In this document: one piece after another, positions 33,046 through 40,621 of the stretch
Layout: each line of letters begins with the position of its first letter
How positions within the stretch are numbered: position 1 is the first letter of the stretch
Assembly: GCF_025137375.1 (NCBI RefSeq)
Contig: NZ_CP073720.1
Location: 62,001-126,000, forward strand
Direction: 5' to 3'
Length of the DNA: 64,000 nucleotides
Source: Dactylosporangium fulvum
GTDB taxonomy: Bacteria; Actinomycetota; Actinomycetes; Mycobacteriales; Micromonosporaceae
Translations under genes and position numbers: made by a program
Notes under the pieces: model-generated
The model's input: the letters and a program-made list of their open reading frames with translations, nothing else
Database searches by the model: none
Told to the model about the DNA's origin: nothing

Positions 33046-33552
33046 ATGAGCTCGTGGGCTGACTTCGCCGCGGCCGAGCCCCTCCTGGCGACGGCCATCC
33101 GCACGCTTGTGTGCCAGTACGGGCCAGGCCTCGGCTACCTGGCAACCGTGCGCCCCGACGGCGGGCCGCGCATTCACCCGGTGTCCCCGGTGGTCACCGA
33201 CGACGGCCTCTTCTGCTTCGTGCTCGCCTCACCCAAGCGGCACGACCTCGACCGCGACGGCCGCTACTCGCTGCACAGCTTCCCCGCCACCGACTCCGAC
33301 GACGAGGCGTACCTGTCGGGCTGCGCGACCGCGGTGACGGACCCGGCCGTGATCGGCCCGCTGGCCCGCCAGATGCGCGCCGCACCGGGGGTCGATTGGA
33401 AGCTGTACGAGCTGACGGTCGACGTGGCGATGGTGGTCCGCCACGACACCCCGACCACCTCGACCCGCACGGTCTGGAAGGACCGCCCCGGCCACGTCCC
33501 GAGAGCAAGGCAGAATGGTCCGTGCGCGACGGCCGTTGATTCGGTACAGTAG
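33046..33552 (+). CDS. Pyridoxamine 5'-phosphate oxidase-like (FMN-binding split barrel) protein
   Basis: The 168-residue protein has the split-barrel pattern: GLGYLATVRPDGGPRIHPVSPVV near the N-terminus, then FCFVLASPKRHDLDRDGRYSLHSF and YLSGCATAV. These proteins bind FMN, heme or F420 and include small oxidoreductases; the substrate cannot be named. The C-terminal 20 residues are unlike the family and run up to the tRNA-Gly gene. It is probably controlled by the divergent MarR regulator. Confidence 0.82.
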   Translation: MSSWADFAAAEPLLATAIRTLVCQYGPGLGYLATVRPDGGPRIHPVSPVVTDDGLFCFVLASPKRHDLDRDGRYSLHSFPATDSDDEAYLSGCATAVTDPAVIGPLARQMRAAPGVDWKLYELTVDVAMVVRHDTPTTSTRTVWKDRPGHVPRARQNGPCATAVDSVQ

Positions 33553-33561
33553 GCGTCGCTC

Positions 33562-33635
33562 GCGGGTGTAGTTCAATGGCAGAACATCAGCTTCCCAAGC
33601 TGACAGTGAGGGTTCGATTCCCTTCACCCGCTCCA
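33562..33635 (+). tRNA. tRNA-Gly(CCC)
   Basis: Acceptor stem GCGGGTG/CACCCGC, D-arm GTTCAATGGCAGAAC, anticodon stem TCAGC/GCTGA around TTCCCAA (anticodon CCC), T-arm GGTTCGATTCC and an encoded CCA. Its 3' half is duplicated at 34603-34646, marking it as an integration site. Confidence 0.95.
33592..33635 (+). repeat. Attachment-site copy 1 (tRNA-Gly 3' end)
   Basis: The 44 bp from the anticodon loop to the encoded CCA recur without change at 34603-34646. Integration with a tRNA 3' end as core restores the gene and leaves such a direct repeat, so this copy is the attL-like site. Confidence 0.8.
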
Positions 33636-33707
33636 CCACAGAGGCCCTGGTCAGGACGTAAGTCCAGACCAGGGCCTGTTACATGTCCGGTCACTCGAGA
33701 CCCGCTG

Positions 33708-33755
33708 CGGGCCATTAGCGTGCCATTGCGACGACTGTCAGCTGTTCCCGGCGCT
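33708..33755. repeat. Arm-type repeat A near the attachment site
   Basis: GGGCCATTAGCGTGCCATT followed by CGACTGTCAGCTGTTCC lies about 75 bp after core 1. Related copies are at 34497 and 34709. Sites placed this way often bind the integrase; this is inferred. Confidence 0.5.
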
Positions 33756-33765
33756 TGCGGGTGCC

Positions 33766-34056
33766 TCAGGCGGCGACGTCGCGGTGAGGTTTGAAGGTGA
33801 TGTCAAGCTCCGCGTCGAGTGCAGCCGCGAGTCTGGCCAGCAGCGGCACGGTGGGCGTGGCGCCGCCTGATTCCAGACGGGACAGTTGCGGTTGGGTCAT
33901 GCCGGCGCGCTCGGCGAGTTCGCCCTGTGTGAGCCCGAGTTCGGTGCGACGGTCGTGGACCATCTGGCCGAGCAGGAGCGCTGCCCGTGCCTCCTCGTAG
34001 GCGGAGTTGTGCTGCTCGGCGCCGGTGCGCTCCCAGCGAGAGTGACGTGCCGTCAT
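33766..34056 (-). CDS. XRE-family antitoxin (HigA-like)
   Basis: The 96-residue protein has a C-terminal XRE helix-turn-helix (about 37-90: LGQMVHDRRTELGLTQGELAERAGMTQPQLSRLESGG) and an N-terminal region likely to bind the toxin. ATG 34056 follows GGAAGG; the upstream extension of the frame runs into the toxin gene. It lies 25 bp downstream of the toxin gene, the reverse (toxin-first) order typical of HigBA. Both genes lie between the two tRNA-Gly attachment repeats. Confidence 0.85.
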   Translation of the reverse strand: MTARHSRWERTGAEQHNSAYEEARAALLLGQMVHDRRTELGLTQGELAERAGMTQPQLSRLESGGATPTVPLLARLAAALDAELDITFKPHRDVAA

Positions 34057-34081
34057 AGCCCTTCCGTCTTTCCGTTGTGCT

Positions 34082-34453
34082 TCATTGCCATTTTCGCTCG
34101 AAGGTCTCGGTTGCTGGCGCATGTTCTTCATGCCCCAACTCGCATGTCTGCTGGGCGGCGATAGCCCGCATAACCTCGGCGCGCTCGACCTGGCGGGTCT
34201 TGCGGAACACAGTCAGCAGCACCACCCGAGTCTGGGGCGCGAGCCAGTAGCTGATGCGGACGGCCGACCTGTCCAGGTAGAACCGCAGCTCGCGTGTCTT
34301 GCCGCCGAGGTGTCGCGAGTAGGGTTCGCCGAGCGTCTCGGCCCGCTCGGCAAGAATGTCGGCCATCGCTTCGACCTTGGCATACTCCGTGAGCCGCAAG
34401 GTTTCGAGCCAGTCTCGTACTTCTGGCTCCAACTCGATCACGTAGCGTCTCAC
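34082..34453 (-). CDS. RelE/HigB-type toxin
   Basis: From GTG 34453 the product has 123 residues of the RelE/HigB mRNA-interferase fold: VIELEPEVRDWLETL, KVEAMADILAERAETLG, SRHLGGKTRELRFYLDRSAVRISYWLAPQTRVVLLTVFRKT and VERAEVMRA. These toxins cut mRNA on the ribosome. TATATT ends nine bases upstream of GTG 34453, fitting a leaderless transcript; GTG 34462 is the alternative. A palindromic operator overlaps this promoter. Confidence 0.85.
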   Translation of the reverse strand: MRRYVIELEPEVRDWLETLRLTEYAKVEAMADILAERAETLGEPYSRHLGGKTRELRFYLDRSAVRISYWLAPQTRVVLLTVFRKTRQVERAEVMRAIAAQQTCELGHEEHAPATETFERKWQ

Positions 34454-34465
34454 CTCCCACACAAT

Positions 34466-34481
34466 ATACCGTCCGTGGTAT
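34466..34481. promoter_or_regulatory. Operator palindrome of the toxin-antitoxin pair
   Basis: ATACCGTCCGTGGTAT (arms ATACC/GGTAT) overlaps the TATATT -10 element of the toxin gene, where an XRE antitoxin would autoregulate. Confidence 0.6.
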
Positions 34482-34496
34482 GTCAACAAGCAGCGG

Positions 34497-34550
34497 CCAG
34501 CCATTAGCGGGCCATTAGCTCAGGCGACAGTTGGCCGTCCCGGGCCGCTC
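34497..34550. repeat. Arm-type repeat B
   Basis: AGCCATTAGCGGGCCATTAGC followed by GGCGACAGTTGGCCGTCCC, about 100 bp before core 2. It is related to repeats A and C. Confidence 0.5.
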
Positions 34551-34602
34551 GCTAGCCGAGTGACCTGGTGGCCGGCGCGTGCAGTGAGGGGGACTTGTAC
34601 GG

Positions 34603-34646
34603 TTCCCAAGCTGACAGTGAGGGTTCGATTCCCTTCACCCGCTCCA
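34603..34646 (+). repeat. Attachment-site copy 2 (displaced tRNA-Gly 3' end)
   Basis: This is an exact 44-bp copy of 33592-33635. It lacks the 5' half of a tRNA, so it is not a tRNA gene. It is the attR-like end of the 1-kb interval carrying the toxin-antitoxin pair. Confidence 0.85.
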
Positions 34647-34708
34647 AACGCTCCGGCCCAGGTAGACGGCATGATCGCCGCCCCTGCATCGCCTTCTTGA
34701 TCTCTGTC

Positions 34709-34755
34709 GGGTAAGCGTGCCGTTAGCGGGCCGTTCGGCGACTGTCAGCTGTCCC
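34709..34755. repeat. Arm-type repeat C
   Basis: AGCGTGCCGTTAGCGGGCCG followed by CGACTGTCAGCTGTCCCTGCG, about 65 bp after core 2. It matches repeat A after core 1, which suggests a second element begins here. Confidence 0.5.
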
Positions 34756-34763
34756 TGCGACGC

Positions 34764-35429
34764 TCACTGCAGGGGCTGCGGATGGTCGTTGAGCAACTGT
34801 TGACGCCAGTCAGCGAATCGCGCCCGCAGGGCTGCGAGGTGGTTGGCGTCTACGCCGTAGAAGGCGAACCTTCTGTCGGGGTAGCGCTTCAGCATGGCGA
34901 AGAGGTCGGCGAGGGTTCGACGGTCGAAGCCGGCGTCGGCCTGCTCGGCGAGCTCGCACAGGCGCTGCCGGGTGTAGCGCCCTGACGTGATCGCGGCGTC
35001 GACGTCAAGAAAGTCGCGAGGTTCGGCTCTGGTGTACAGGGCGGACATCTTGCCTGCGACGACGTCGTCGGGATGCAGCACCGGGCCGATGGCCATCTGA
35101 ACCGGTGGCAAGGCTCGCCAGTTGGCGGCCAGCTCGACCTTGTACGAGTGTCCCGGTTCGCTGGGCTCGATGACCGCAAGCCGCGCGAACGTCTCGAACT
35201 GTTGTGTGATCTCGACGGCGTAGCCGTGCTCGGTGTAGGCGTTCACGACAGCGTCCACCGCTGCAGCGAAATCTGCTCGACGTTCCCAGGCGGTGAACAG
35301 GTCGATGTCTTCGCTCGGCCGGTGCAGGATGCCGTGTGCCTGCACGGCGTAGCCGCCAGCGAGAGCGAACCCGTACTGGCCGGCTACCTGTAGTCCGATT
35401 TCTGCCAGCCGGAGGTGGACTGGCTCCAC
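34764..35429 (-). CDS. AbiEii/AbiGii-type nucleotidyltransferase toxin
   Basis: The 221-residue protein has the minimal nucleotidyltransferase pattern of AbiEii toxins: FALAGGYAVQAHG, then PSEDIDLFT (acidic metal ligands), YKVELAANW and the downstream AGKMSALYTRAEPRDFLDVDA region. AbiEii toxins modify tRNA or other targets with nucleotides and act in phage defence or plasmid maintenance. GTG 35429 overlaps the stop of the upstream small gene by one base (TAGTG), so they are coupled. It lies in accessory DNA beyond attachment copy 2. Confidence 0.82.
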   Translation of the reverse strand: MEPVHLRLAEIGLQVAGQYGFALAGGYAVQAHGILHRPSEDIDLFTAWERRADFAAAVDAVVNAYTEHGYAVEITQQFETFARLAVIEPSEPGHSYKVELAANWRALPPVQMAIGPVLHPDDVVAGKMSALYTRAEPRDFLDVDAAITSGRYTRQRLCELAEQADAGFDRRTLADLFAMLKRYPDRRFAFYGVDANHLAALRARFADWRQQLLNDHPQPLQ

Positions 35430-35782
35430 TAACTGGCCAGTGCCGTCGGAGGTGCTCCGAGCTCCGGAAAACGGGCGTGCCAGAGTGCCCGCAGCCGGCC
35501 GGGTAGCCAGAGGTCGTGCCACACGCGGCGGAGGGTGGCCTCGTCAAGCCATCGGCACAGCTCGTCGGCGGTGGCAGCCTGGTTTAGGACGGTCTGGTAG
35601 AGCACCTGGAGATCCCCGGGATCGTCGAGGTTGTATCGCCCGTCGCCTGACCAGTCAATCCGCTGATCGAGGACGATGACGCCGGCCGCGGGTCCGCGCA
35701 GGTCGGTGAGCCGCGCTGGAACCGCGTAGTGCCGCTGCTCGGCGTACGTCGACCCCGGCGGTGCGATTCGCTCAGCCGTCAT
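35429..35782 (-). CDS. Small partner of the AbiEii-type toxin, possibly its antitoxin
   Basis: The 117-residue product has no recognised family. It contains QVLYQTVLNQAATADELCRWLDEATLRRVWHDLWLPGRLRALWHARFP, which looks all-helical, after a short beta-like N-terminal part. ATG 35782 has GGGAGG. The one-base overlap with the toxin gene and its upstream position suggest an antitoxin, but it lacks the winged helix of known AbiEi antitoxins, so this is inference from context. Confidence 0.65.
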   Translation of the reverse strand: MTAERIAPPGSTYAEQRHYAVPARLTDLRGPAAGVIVLDQRIDWSGDGRYNLDDPGDLQVLYQTVLNQAATADELCRWLDEATLRRVWHDLWLPGRLRALWHARFPELGAPPTALAS

Positions 35783-36234
35783 GGCGTCCTCCCATCCACA
35801 TCTCAGATCGTACGGTCTATCGTCCGCTCACTGGGAAGCGTGGACGTCCGGGGGTTTGGACGAGGATCTGGCACGCGATCAGGCGTCCGATCACCTAAAA
35901 GGCGTAGTAACGTCTCAGAGGCACTTCAAGTTGATCTTGCCTAGGACGGCAGGCACTCGCTCCCAGGTGGGAGTGATGCTGCCGTGGCTTGGATACATCG
36001 TCAGACCGCGGACGCCGGACGAGATCGTCGGTGACGTCAGTCTGTACGAGATTCGGGGGCAGCAGCGTCTCGACGTCTTCTGCGAATTCTTGCGGAGACT
36101 CGGCAGGACGTTGGGCAAGCGGGTCCTGCTGTCGGCGAGGGCGCCTACGACGACTACGCGCCGATGATGGCGCACGAAGTGGAGGGGACCGAGTGGTGTT
36201 CCTTGCCGGCCTTGGCGGTAGGCGAACGCCATAG
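35781..36234 (+). pseudogene. Decayed hypothetical gene with two frameshifts
   Basis: Three frames carry successive coding-like pieces: HFKLILPRTAGTRSQVGVML and GDVSLYEIRGQQRLDVFCEF with LRRLGRTLGKRVLL (to about 36138), then GEGAYDDYAPMMAHEVEG (about 36139-36192), then DRVVFLAGLGG (to 36234). Joined, they read as one protein. The original function is unknown. The true start was not identified; the ATG at 35781 is only the beginning of the open frame. Decay fits its location in accessory DNA. Confidence 0.5.
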
Positions 36235-36255
36235 GCCGTTGACGCGTGGGGTCGA

Positions 36256-36675
36256 TCAGAGCGAGCCCTTGGCCACCACCCATTCGACGGGCTGACCGGT
36301 GATGGCGGCGATGCGGTCATAGTCGGCGTCATAGTGCAGCACGGTCGCACCGTGCAGTTCAGCGGTGGCCGCGATGATGAGGTCGGGTAGGCGGAAGTGG
36401 CGGTGCTGGCTGGTGGTCGCAAGCGCCCGGTGCGTCGCAAGCGCCCGGGTCATCGCCTGTGTGGTCACGTCGATCCAGCGGTGTCCGTGCAATGCGGCCC
36501 ACAGCACCTCGTAGCTCTTCGGGTCCGGTGCGTTGTTGAGGTACTCAAGGGAGGTCATTTGGCAGGCGGCCAATCGTCCTTCCGTGAGCAGCGTTTCGAA
36601 CCGGCGGCGCACCTGTGGATGCTGTCCCTGCAGTACATACACCGATGTGTCTGCGAGATAGATGGGCCCGGACAT
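36256..36675 (-). CDS. vapC: PIN-domain toxin, VapC-type
   Basis: The 139-residue protein has the PIN acidic residues in their usual places: IYLADTSVYV at the N-terminus, a Glu in MTSLEYLNN, LPDLIIAATAELHG and LHYDADYDRIAAITG. VapC toxins are Mg2+-dependent RNases, often cutting tRNA. Its ATG overlaps the antitoxin stop (TGATG), the classic VapBC arrangement. Confidence 0.9.
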   Translation of the reverse strand: MSGPIYLADTSVYVLQGQHPQVRRRFETLLTEGRLAACQMTSLEYLNNAPDPKSYEVLWAALHGHRWIDVTTQAMTRALATHRALATTSQHRHFRLPDLIIAATAELHGATVLHYDADYDRIAAITGQPVEWVVAKGSL

Positions 36676-36929
36676 CAGGCCGCGTCGGCCTCTCGTGCGT
36701 CCTCAGCGAGCCGGGACAGGTCACGCCCGCCGCCATAGCCCCAGGCTTGGTGGGAGTCGCTGAAGTCCATCTGCACGCTGTCGAAGGCCGCAACGATCTC
36801 GGCGGCCTTGCGGCGCATCGCAAAGGCGTGGAGAGCGGCGTTGATGGTCGCGACCTTGGTGTCCGTGCCGAGTTCCTCGCGGGCAGCCTCCAGCCACTCG
36901 TCGTTGACGTCGACCGTGATGCGTGTCAT
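36675..36929 (-). CDS. vapB: VapB-type antitoxin
   Basis: The product has 84 residues: an N-terminal ribbon-helix-helix-like part (MTRITVDVNDEWLEAAREELGTDTKVATINAALHAFAMRR) and a C-terminal Asp/Ser-rich tail (SVQMDFSDSHQAWGYGGGRD) that would wrap the toxin. ATG 36929 is preferred; the upstream frame runs through the operator region. Three GCACCAA half-sites spaced 23 bp lie just upstream. Confidence 0.87.
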   Translation of the reverse strand: MTRITVDVNDEWLEAAREELGTDTKVATINAALHAFAMRRKAAEIVAAFDSVQMDFSDSHQAWGYGGGRDLSRLAEDAREADAA

Positions 36930-36941
36930 GAGAAGATCGTA

Positions 36942-36994
36942 GCACCAATCTATCCGATTTTTAGGCACCAAGATCGCTGTAGTTGGCGCACCAA
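36942..36994. promoter_or_regulatory. Three GCACCAA half-sites at 23-bp spacing
   Basis: GCACCAA occurs at 36942, 36965 and 36988, exactly 23 bp (about two helical turns) apart, between 13 and 65 bp upstream of vapB. The outermost copy is part of the palindrome TTGGCGCACCAA. This is a plausible operator for cooperative VapB/VapBC binding. Confidence 0.55.
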
Positions 36995-37405
36995 TATTCG
37001 ATGTCGGCTGGTCGGCCGACACGTTCATGAGGTCATCGAGGCTCGTTCGGTACCACACGCAGGTCAGGTCCTCGGCAGGTGGAGCGCAGGCGCTGTGCCT
37101 CTATACCGTCCGGCGCATCGAGCCGGCACTGCGGACCGGCCGCCTCGATGCGGTCCTGCCGTAGGCGGAACAGGGTCCGTACTCGACCCGGGGCCGTTGA
37201 TCAACGCTCCGTCTCTGCCCTGTCGCCTCGATCATGAGGTGCTCGCTGGAAGTGGTGCACCCGTCGGGTGGTGTCGGTGTGGGTCCGCAACCTGGCCTAT
37301 CGACCTGCAGCGACCGGACAAGCCGGCGCTGATGCGGGAGGCTGCCCAAAGTCTGGCCCGGCCCTGAGTGCCGCGCCGACGCGGTGGAAGCGAGACGACA
37401 CCGGC
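36995..37405. other. Accessory tract with no intact gene
   Basis: Only fragments are seen. A plus-strand stretch ending near 37365 reads PIDLQRPDKPALMREAAQSL, and one ending near 37164 reads LYTVRRIEPALRTGRLDAVL. These look like C-terminal remnants but cannot be assigned. No integrase, excisionase or transposase was identified. Confidence 0.4.
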
Positions 37406-37645
37406 TTACCGCCGGCGCAGTGCCCGGCGTCCGATCCGGCCGGCTGCCCAGATGCCACCGACCGTCATGACGAGGCCGCACAGGCCCAGCAGCATCTCGT
37501 AGGTGCGGTCGGAGTCGCTCAGTGGCGGTCCGGCCGGTGGCAGCGGGTCCCAGGCGTTCCACGCGGAGACCGTCAACAGCACGCCGAGCGCCGCTGTTGC
37601 GACCGCGAGCAACATCGATGCGCTCCGCCCCGTCGGAGTTGCCAT
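37406..37645 (-). CDS. Small two-segment membrane protein
   Basis: The 79-residue product has membrane segments at about 11-30 and 53-70 and a strongly basic C-terminus (RIGRRALRRR). No family was recognised. ATG 37645 (MATPTGRSASML) gives the simplest topology; the long upstream extension of the frame is Arg/Pro-rich and unlike protein. Confidence 0.55.
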   Translation of the reverse strand: MATPTGRSASMLLAVATAALGVLLTVSAWNAWDPLPPAGPPLSDSDRTYEMLLGLCGLVMTVGGIWAAGRIGRRALRRR

Positions 37646-37918
37646 CGCGGCAGTGTACCGTTGGCGGGTCGCCGCTTCAGGAGCCCCAGCCGGGCGAGGG
37701 GTGAGTGCCTGTACCACCAGGGCGCCGGCCGCGACCCGTTCGACGGGCTGGCGGCGATGACGAGGCCGGGCAGGCTGAAGTGGCGGTGTCCGCACGTCGA
37801 ATGCGGCCTGCTCGATCACTCCTGGCACACCGGCAGCCTCGGCCACATACCGTGCCGATCGGACCGGGTATCGTCACCGTGAGTGTGCCGAGAAATCCGG
37901 CTTCGGAGGTAGACGAAG

Positions 37919-39691
37919 ATGGTCCTGAAGATGTCCACGCTGTTCCTTCGGACCCTGCGGGAAGACCCTGCGGACGCCGAGGTGACCAGCCACCGCCTGC
38001 TCGTCCGCGCGGGTTACGTGCGCCGAGCGGCGCCGGGCATCTTCACGCTGCTGCCAATGGGCCTGCGGGTGATGCGCAACGTCGAGCGGGTGATCCGCGA
38101 CGAGATGGACGCGATCGGCGGCCAGGAGCTGATCTTCCCTGCGCTGCTGCCCCGGGAGCCCTACGAGGCGACCGGCCGCTGGACCGAATACGGCGACACC
38201 CTCTTCCGGTTGAAGGACCGCCGCGGCACCGACTACCTGCTCGGGCCGACCCACGAGGAGATGTTCACCCTCGCGGTCAAGGACTTCTACTCGTCGTACA
38301 AGGACCTGCCGCTCACGCTGTACCAGATCCAGTCGAAATACCGCGACGAGGCGCGCCCGCGAGCCGGCATCCTGCGCGGCCGGGAGTTCGTCATGAAGGA
38401 CTCCTACTCCTTCGACGTCGATGACGACGGGCTCCGCGCGGCGTACGAGCGGCACCGGTCCGCCTACGTCAAGATTTTCGACCGGCTCGGCCTCGACTAC
38501 GTCATCTGCTCCGCGATGAGCGGCGCGATGGGCGGCAGCGCCTCCGAGGAGTTCCTCGCCGTCTGCGACATCGGCGAGGACACCTTTGTGCGCTGCACCA
38601 ACGGCGACTACGCGGCCAACGTCGAGGCGGTCACCACGCCCGCGCCGCAGCCGCTACCCATCGAGGGCCAGCCCGCGGCGAAGGTTGCCGACACCCCTGA
38701 CACGCCGACCATCGAGACGCTGGTCGACCTGTTCAACACCCGCGAGGACCTGCGCCGCGCCGACCGGCCGTGGACGGCCGGCGACACGCTGAAGAACGTC
38801 ATGGTCATGCTGACCATGCCCGACGGCAAGCGGGAGCCCCTCGCCGTCGGCGTGCCCGGCGACCGCGAGGTCGACCTGCGCCGGCTGGAGGCCCAGGTGG
38901 CACCGGCCGAAGTGCAGCCGATGTCGGAGGCCGAGTTCGCGCAGCACCCGGCGCTGGTGCGAGGTTACATCGGCCCCGGCGTGCTGGGTGAGAAGAACTC
39001 GTCCGGGATCCGGTATCTCGTGGACCCGCGTGTGGTCGAGGGCACCGGCTGGATCACGGGCGCGGACCAGCCCGGCAAGCACGTGGTCAACCTGGTCGCC
39101 GGCCGTGACTTCACGCCTGACGGCACGGTCGAGGCGGTTGTCATCCAGAACGGCGACGTCTGCCCGGTCGACGGTGGCGCGCTGGAGCTCGCTCGCGGCA
39201 TCGAGATCGGCCACATCTTCCAGCTCGGCCGGAAGTACGCGCAGGCGTTCAACCTCACGGTCCTCGACGCCAACGGCAAGTCGCAGGTCGTGACGATGGG
39301 CTCCTACGGCATCGGCGTGTCCCGCGCGGTCGCCGTGATCGCCGAGCAGACCGCCGACGAGCGCGGCCTGTGCTGGCCCCGCGAGCTGGCCCCGGCCGAC
39401 GTCCACGTGGTGGCGGCGGGCAAGACGGAGGAGATCCGCGGCGGCGCCGAGCGCCTGGCCGACGCGCTCGAGGCGGCCGGCCTGACGGTGCTGCTCGACG
39501 ACCGCAAGGACGTCTCACCCGGCGTGAAGTTCAACGACTCCGAGCTCGTCGGCGTCCCGACGATCGTCGTGGTGGGCAAGCGCCTGGCCGACGGCATGGT
39601 GGAGATCCGTGACCGCAAGACGGGTGACAAGGAAGAGGTCGCCTTCGACGCCGCGGTCGACCGGATCCGGTCCGTCGTCCGCGAGTCCTGA
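37919..39691 (+). CDS. proS: Prolyl-tRNA synthetase, bacterial type
   Basis: The 590-residue enzyme charges tRNA-Pro. Class II motifs are visible: motif 1 region [21 protein letters not shown], motif 2 region [26 protein letters not shown] and motif 3 region [18 protein letters not shown] YbaK-type editing insertion separates motifs 2 and 3 (about 235-390), as in bacterial-type ProS, and a C-terminal anticodon-binding domain ends the protein. ATG 37919 follows GGAGG. Confidence 0.95.
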   Translation: MVLKMSTLFLRTLREDPADAEVTSHRLLVRAGYVRRAAPGIFTLLPMGLRVMRNVERVIRDEMDAIGGQELIFPALLPREPYEATGRWTEYGDTLFRLKDRRGTDYLLGPTHEEMFTLAVKDFYSSYKDLPLTLYQIQSKYRDEARPRAGILRGREFVMKDSYSFDVDDDGLRAAYERHRSAYVKIFDRLGLDYVICSAMSGAMGGSASEEFLAVCDIGEDTFVRCTNGDYAANVEAVTTPAPQPLPIEGQPAAKVADTPDTPTIETLVDLFNTREDLRRADRPWTAGDTLKNVMVMLTMPDGKREPLAVGVPGDREVDLRRLEAQVAPAEVQPMSEAEFAQHPALVRGYIGPGVLGEKNSSGIRYLVDPRVVEGTGWITGADQPGKHVVNLVAGRDFTPDGTVEAVVIQNGDVCPVDGGALELARGIEIGHIFQLGRKYAQAFNLTVLDANGKSQVVTMGSYGIGVSRAVAVIAEQTADERGLCWPRELAPADVHVVAAGKTEEIRGGAERLADALEAAGLTVLLDDRKDVSPGVKFNDSELVGVPTIVVVGKRLADGMVEIRDRKTGDKEEVAFDAAVDRIRSVVRES

Positions 39692-39709
39692 CGGTTCCTC
39701 GGCACGCTG

Positions 39710-39744
39710 CGCGGCCCCGCCCTTTCCGCAAGGGTGGGGCCGCG
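39710..39744 (+). terminator. Hairpin terminator after proS
   Basis: GCGGCCCCGCCCTT pairs with AAGGGTGGGGCCGC around TCCGC, 20 bp after the stop; only a weak T run follows. Confidence 0.75.
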
Positions 39745-39962
39745 GTTCCACGTGAATCCAGCGCGCCAGGTCGGAAATGCATATGGCTGACGGTCGCATT
39801 ACTCACCGTGTGGAGGTCGGCCGAAAGGATCCTCTGCGGGTCGTCCTTTCGGACGGAACTATCGGCGCAAAACGGCATATGGCCCACGGATTCGTTTGAC
39901 TGATGCCCGGGAGTGGTCGATACGTTCGGTCACGGCCTTGCAGTCGACGAAGGGTGCTGGCA

Positions 39963-40574
39963 TTGTCCGGCAAGCATTCCGCTGAGCGTCGCCGTCTTCT
40001 TGTTCCGCTGATCGCCGGAGCCGTCGCGGTTGCCGCACTGGTCGGCGGAGCGGTGGCCACGGTCAATCTCAGCTCGGACCCCAAGCCCACCGCCGCCGCC
40101 GGCGGCATCGACGCGAGTCGCAGTCCTGACGAGCGGGCCGACCGGGGCGACCGGCCGGTCCCGAGCGCCGATCCGAGCGAGTCCCCGCAGGTCGTGGCCT
40201 CGGCATCGCCGTCGAAGAGCACAACCAAGAGCCCAACCAAGAGCCCGACCATGAGCCCGTCGAAGAAGCCGTCGACGAGCAGCGCGGTGACCAACACCGG
40301 CACCTGCCAGGCGTCTTACTATGCCAGTGGGTCGAAGACCGCCAACGGGGAGAACTTCGATCCCGACGGGCTGACGGCGGCCCACAAGACGCTGCCGTTC
40401 AACACCAAGGTGCGGGTCACCAACCTCGCCAACGGCAAGTCCGTGGTCGTGCGGATCAACGATCGGGGGCCGTTCGTATCCGGACGGTGTCTGGATCTGG
40501 CTCGCGGGGCCTTCGTGACGATCGCCTCGGTGAGTTCCGGTGTCATCAACGCGCGGTACGAGGTACTCAAGTAA
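39963..40574 (+). CDS. RlpA-like double-psi beta-barrel protein
   Basis: The 203-residue product (from TTG 39963, AAGGG upstream; GTG 39954 possible) has one N-terminal membrane segment or signal (about 14-34), a Ser/Thr/Pro/Lys-rich linker and a C-terminal RlpA-like barrel (about 112-203). Barrel motifs are CQASYYASGSKTANGENFDP, LTAAHKTLPFNTKVRVTNL, VVVRINDRGPFVSGRCLDLARGA. RlpA proteins bind or cut denuded glycan strands at the septum; the catalytic H-D pattern AAHKTLPF/NDRGPF is present. Confidence 0.87.
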   Translation: MSGKHSAERRRLLVPLIAGAVAVAALVGGAVATVNLSSDPKPTAAAGGIDASRSPDERADRGDRPVPSADPSESPQVVASASPSKSTTKSPTKSPTMSPSKKPSTSSAVTNTGTCQASYYASGSKTANGENFDPDGLTAAHKTLPFNTKVRVTNLANGKSVVVRINDRGPFVSGRCLDLARGAFVTIASVSSGVINARYEVLK

Positions 40575-40621
40575 GCACAACCCGGCCGTTTGTTTGAGCG
40601 GATCGGCGGTGGGTTGGTGGC

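Noticed and set aside
34603..34646. Second tRNA-Gly gene
   Set aside because: Only the 3' half from the anticodon loop is present; no acceptor 5' strand or D-arm precedes it.
39740..39962. c-di-AMP riboswitch before the RlpA-like gene
   Set aside because: The gene type would fit, but none of the conserved ydaO blocks is present.
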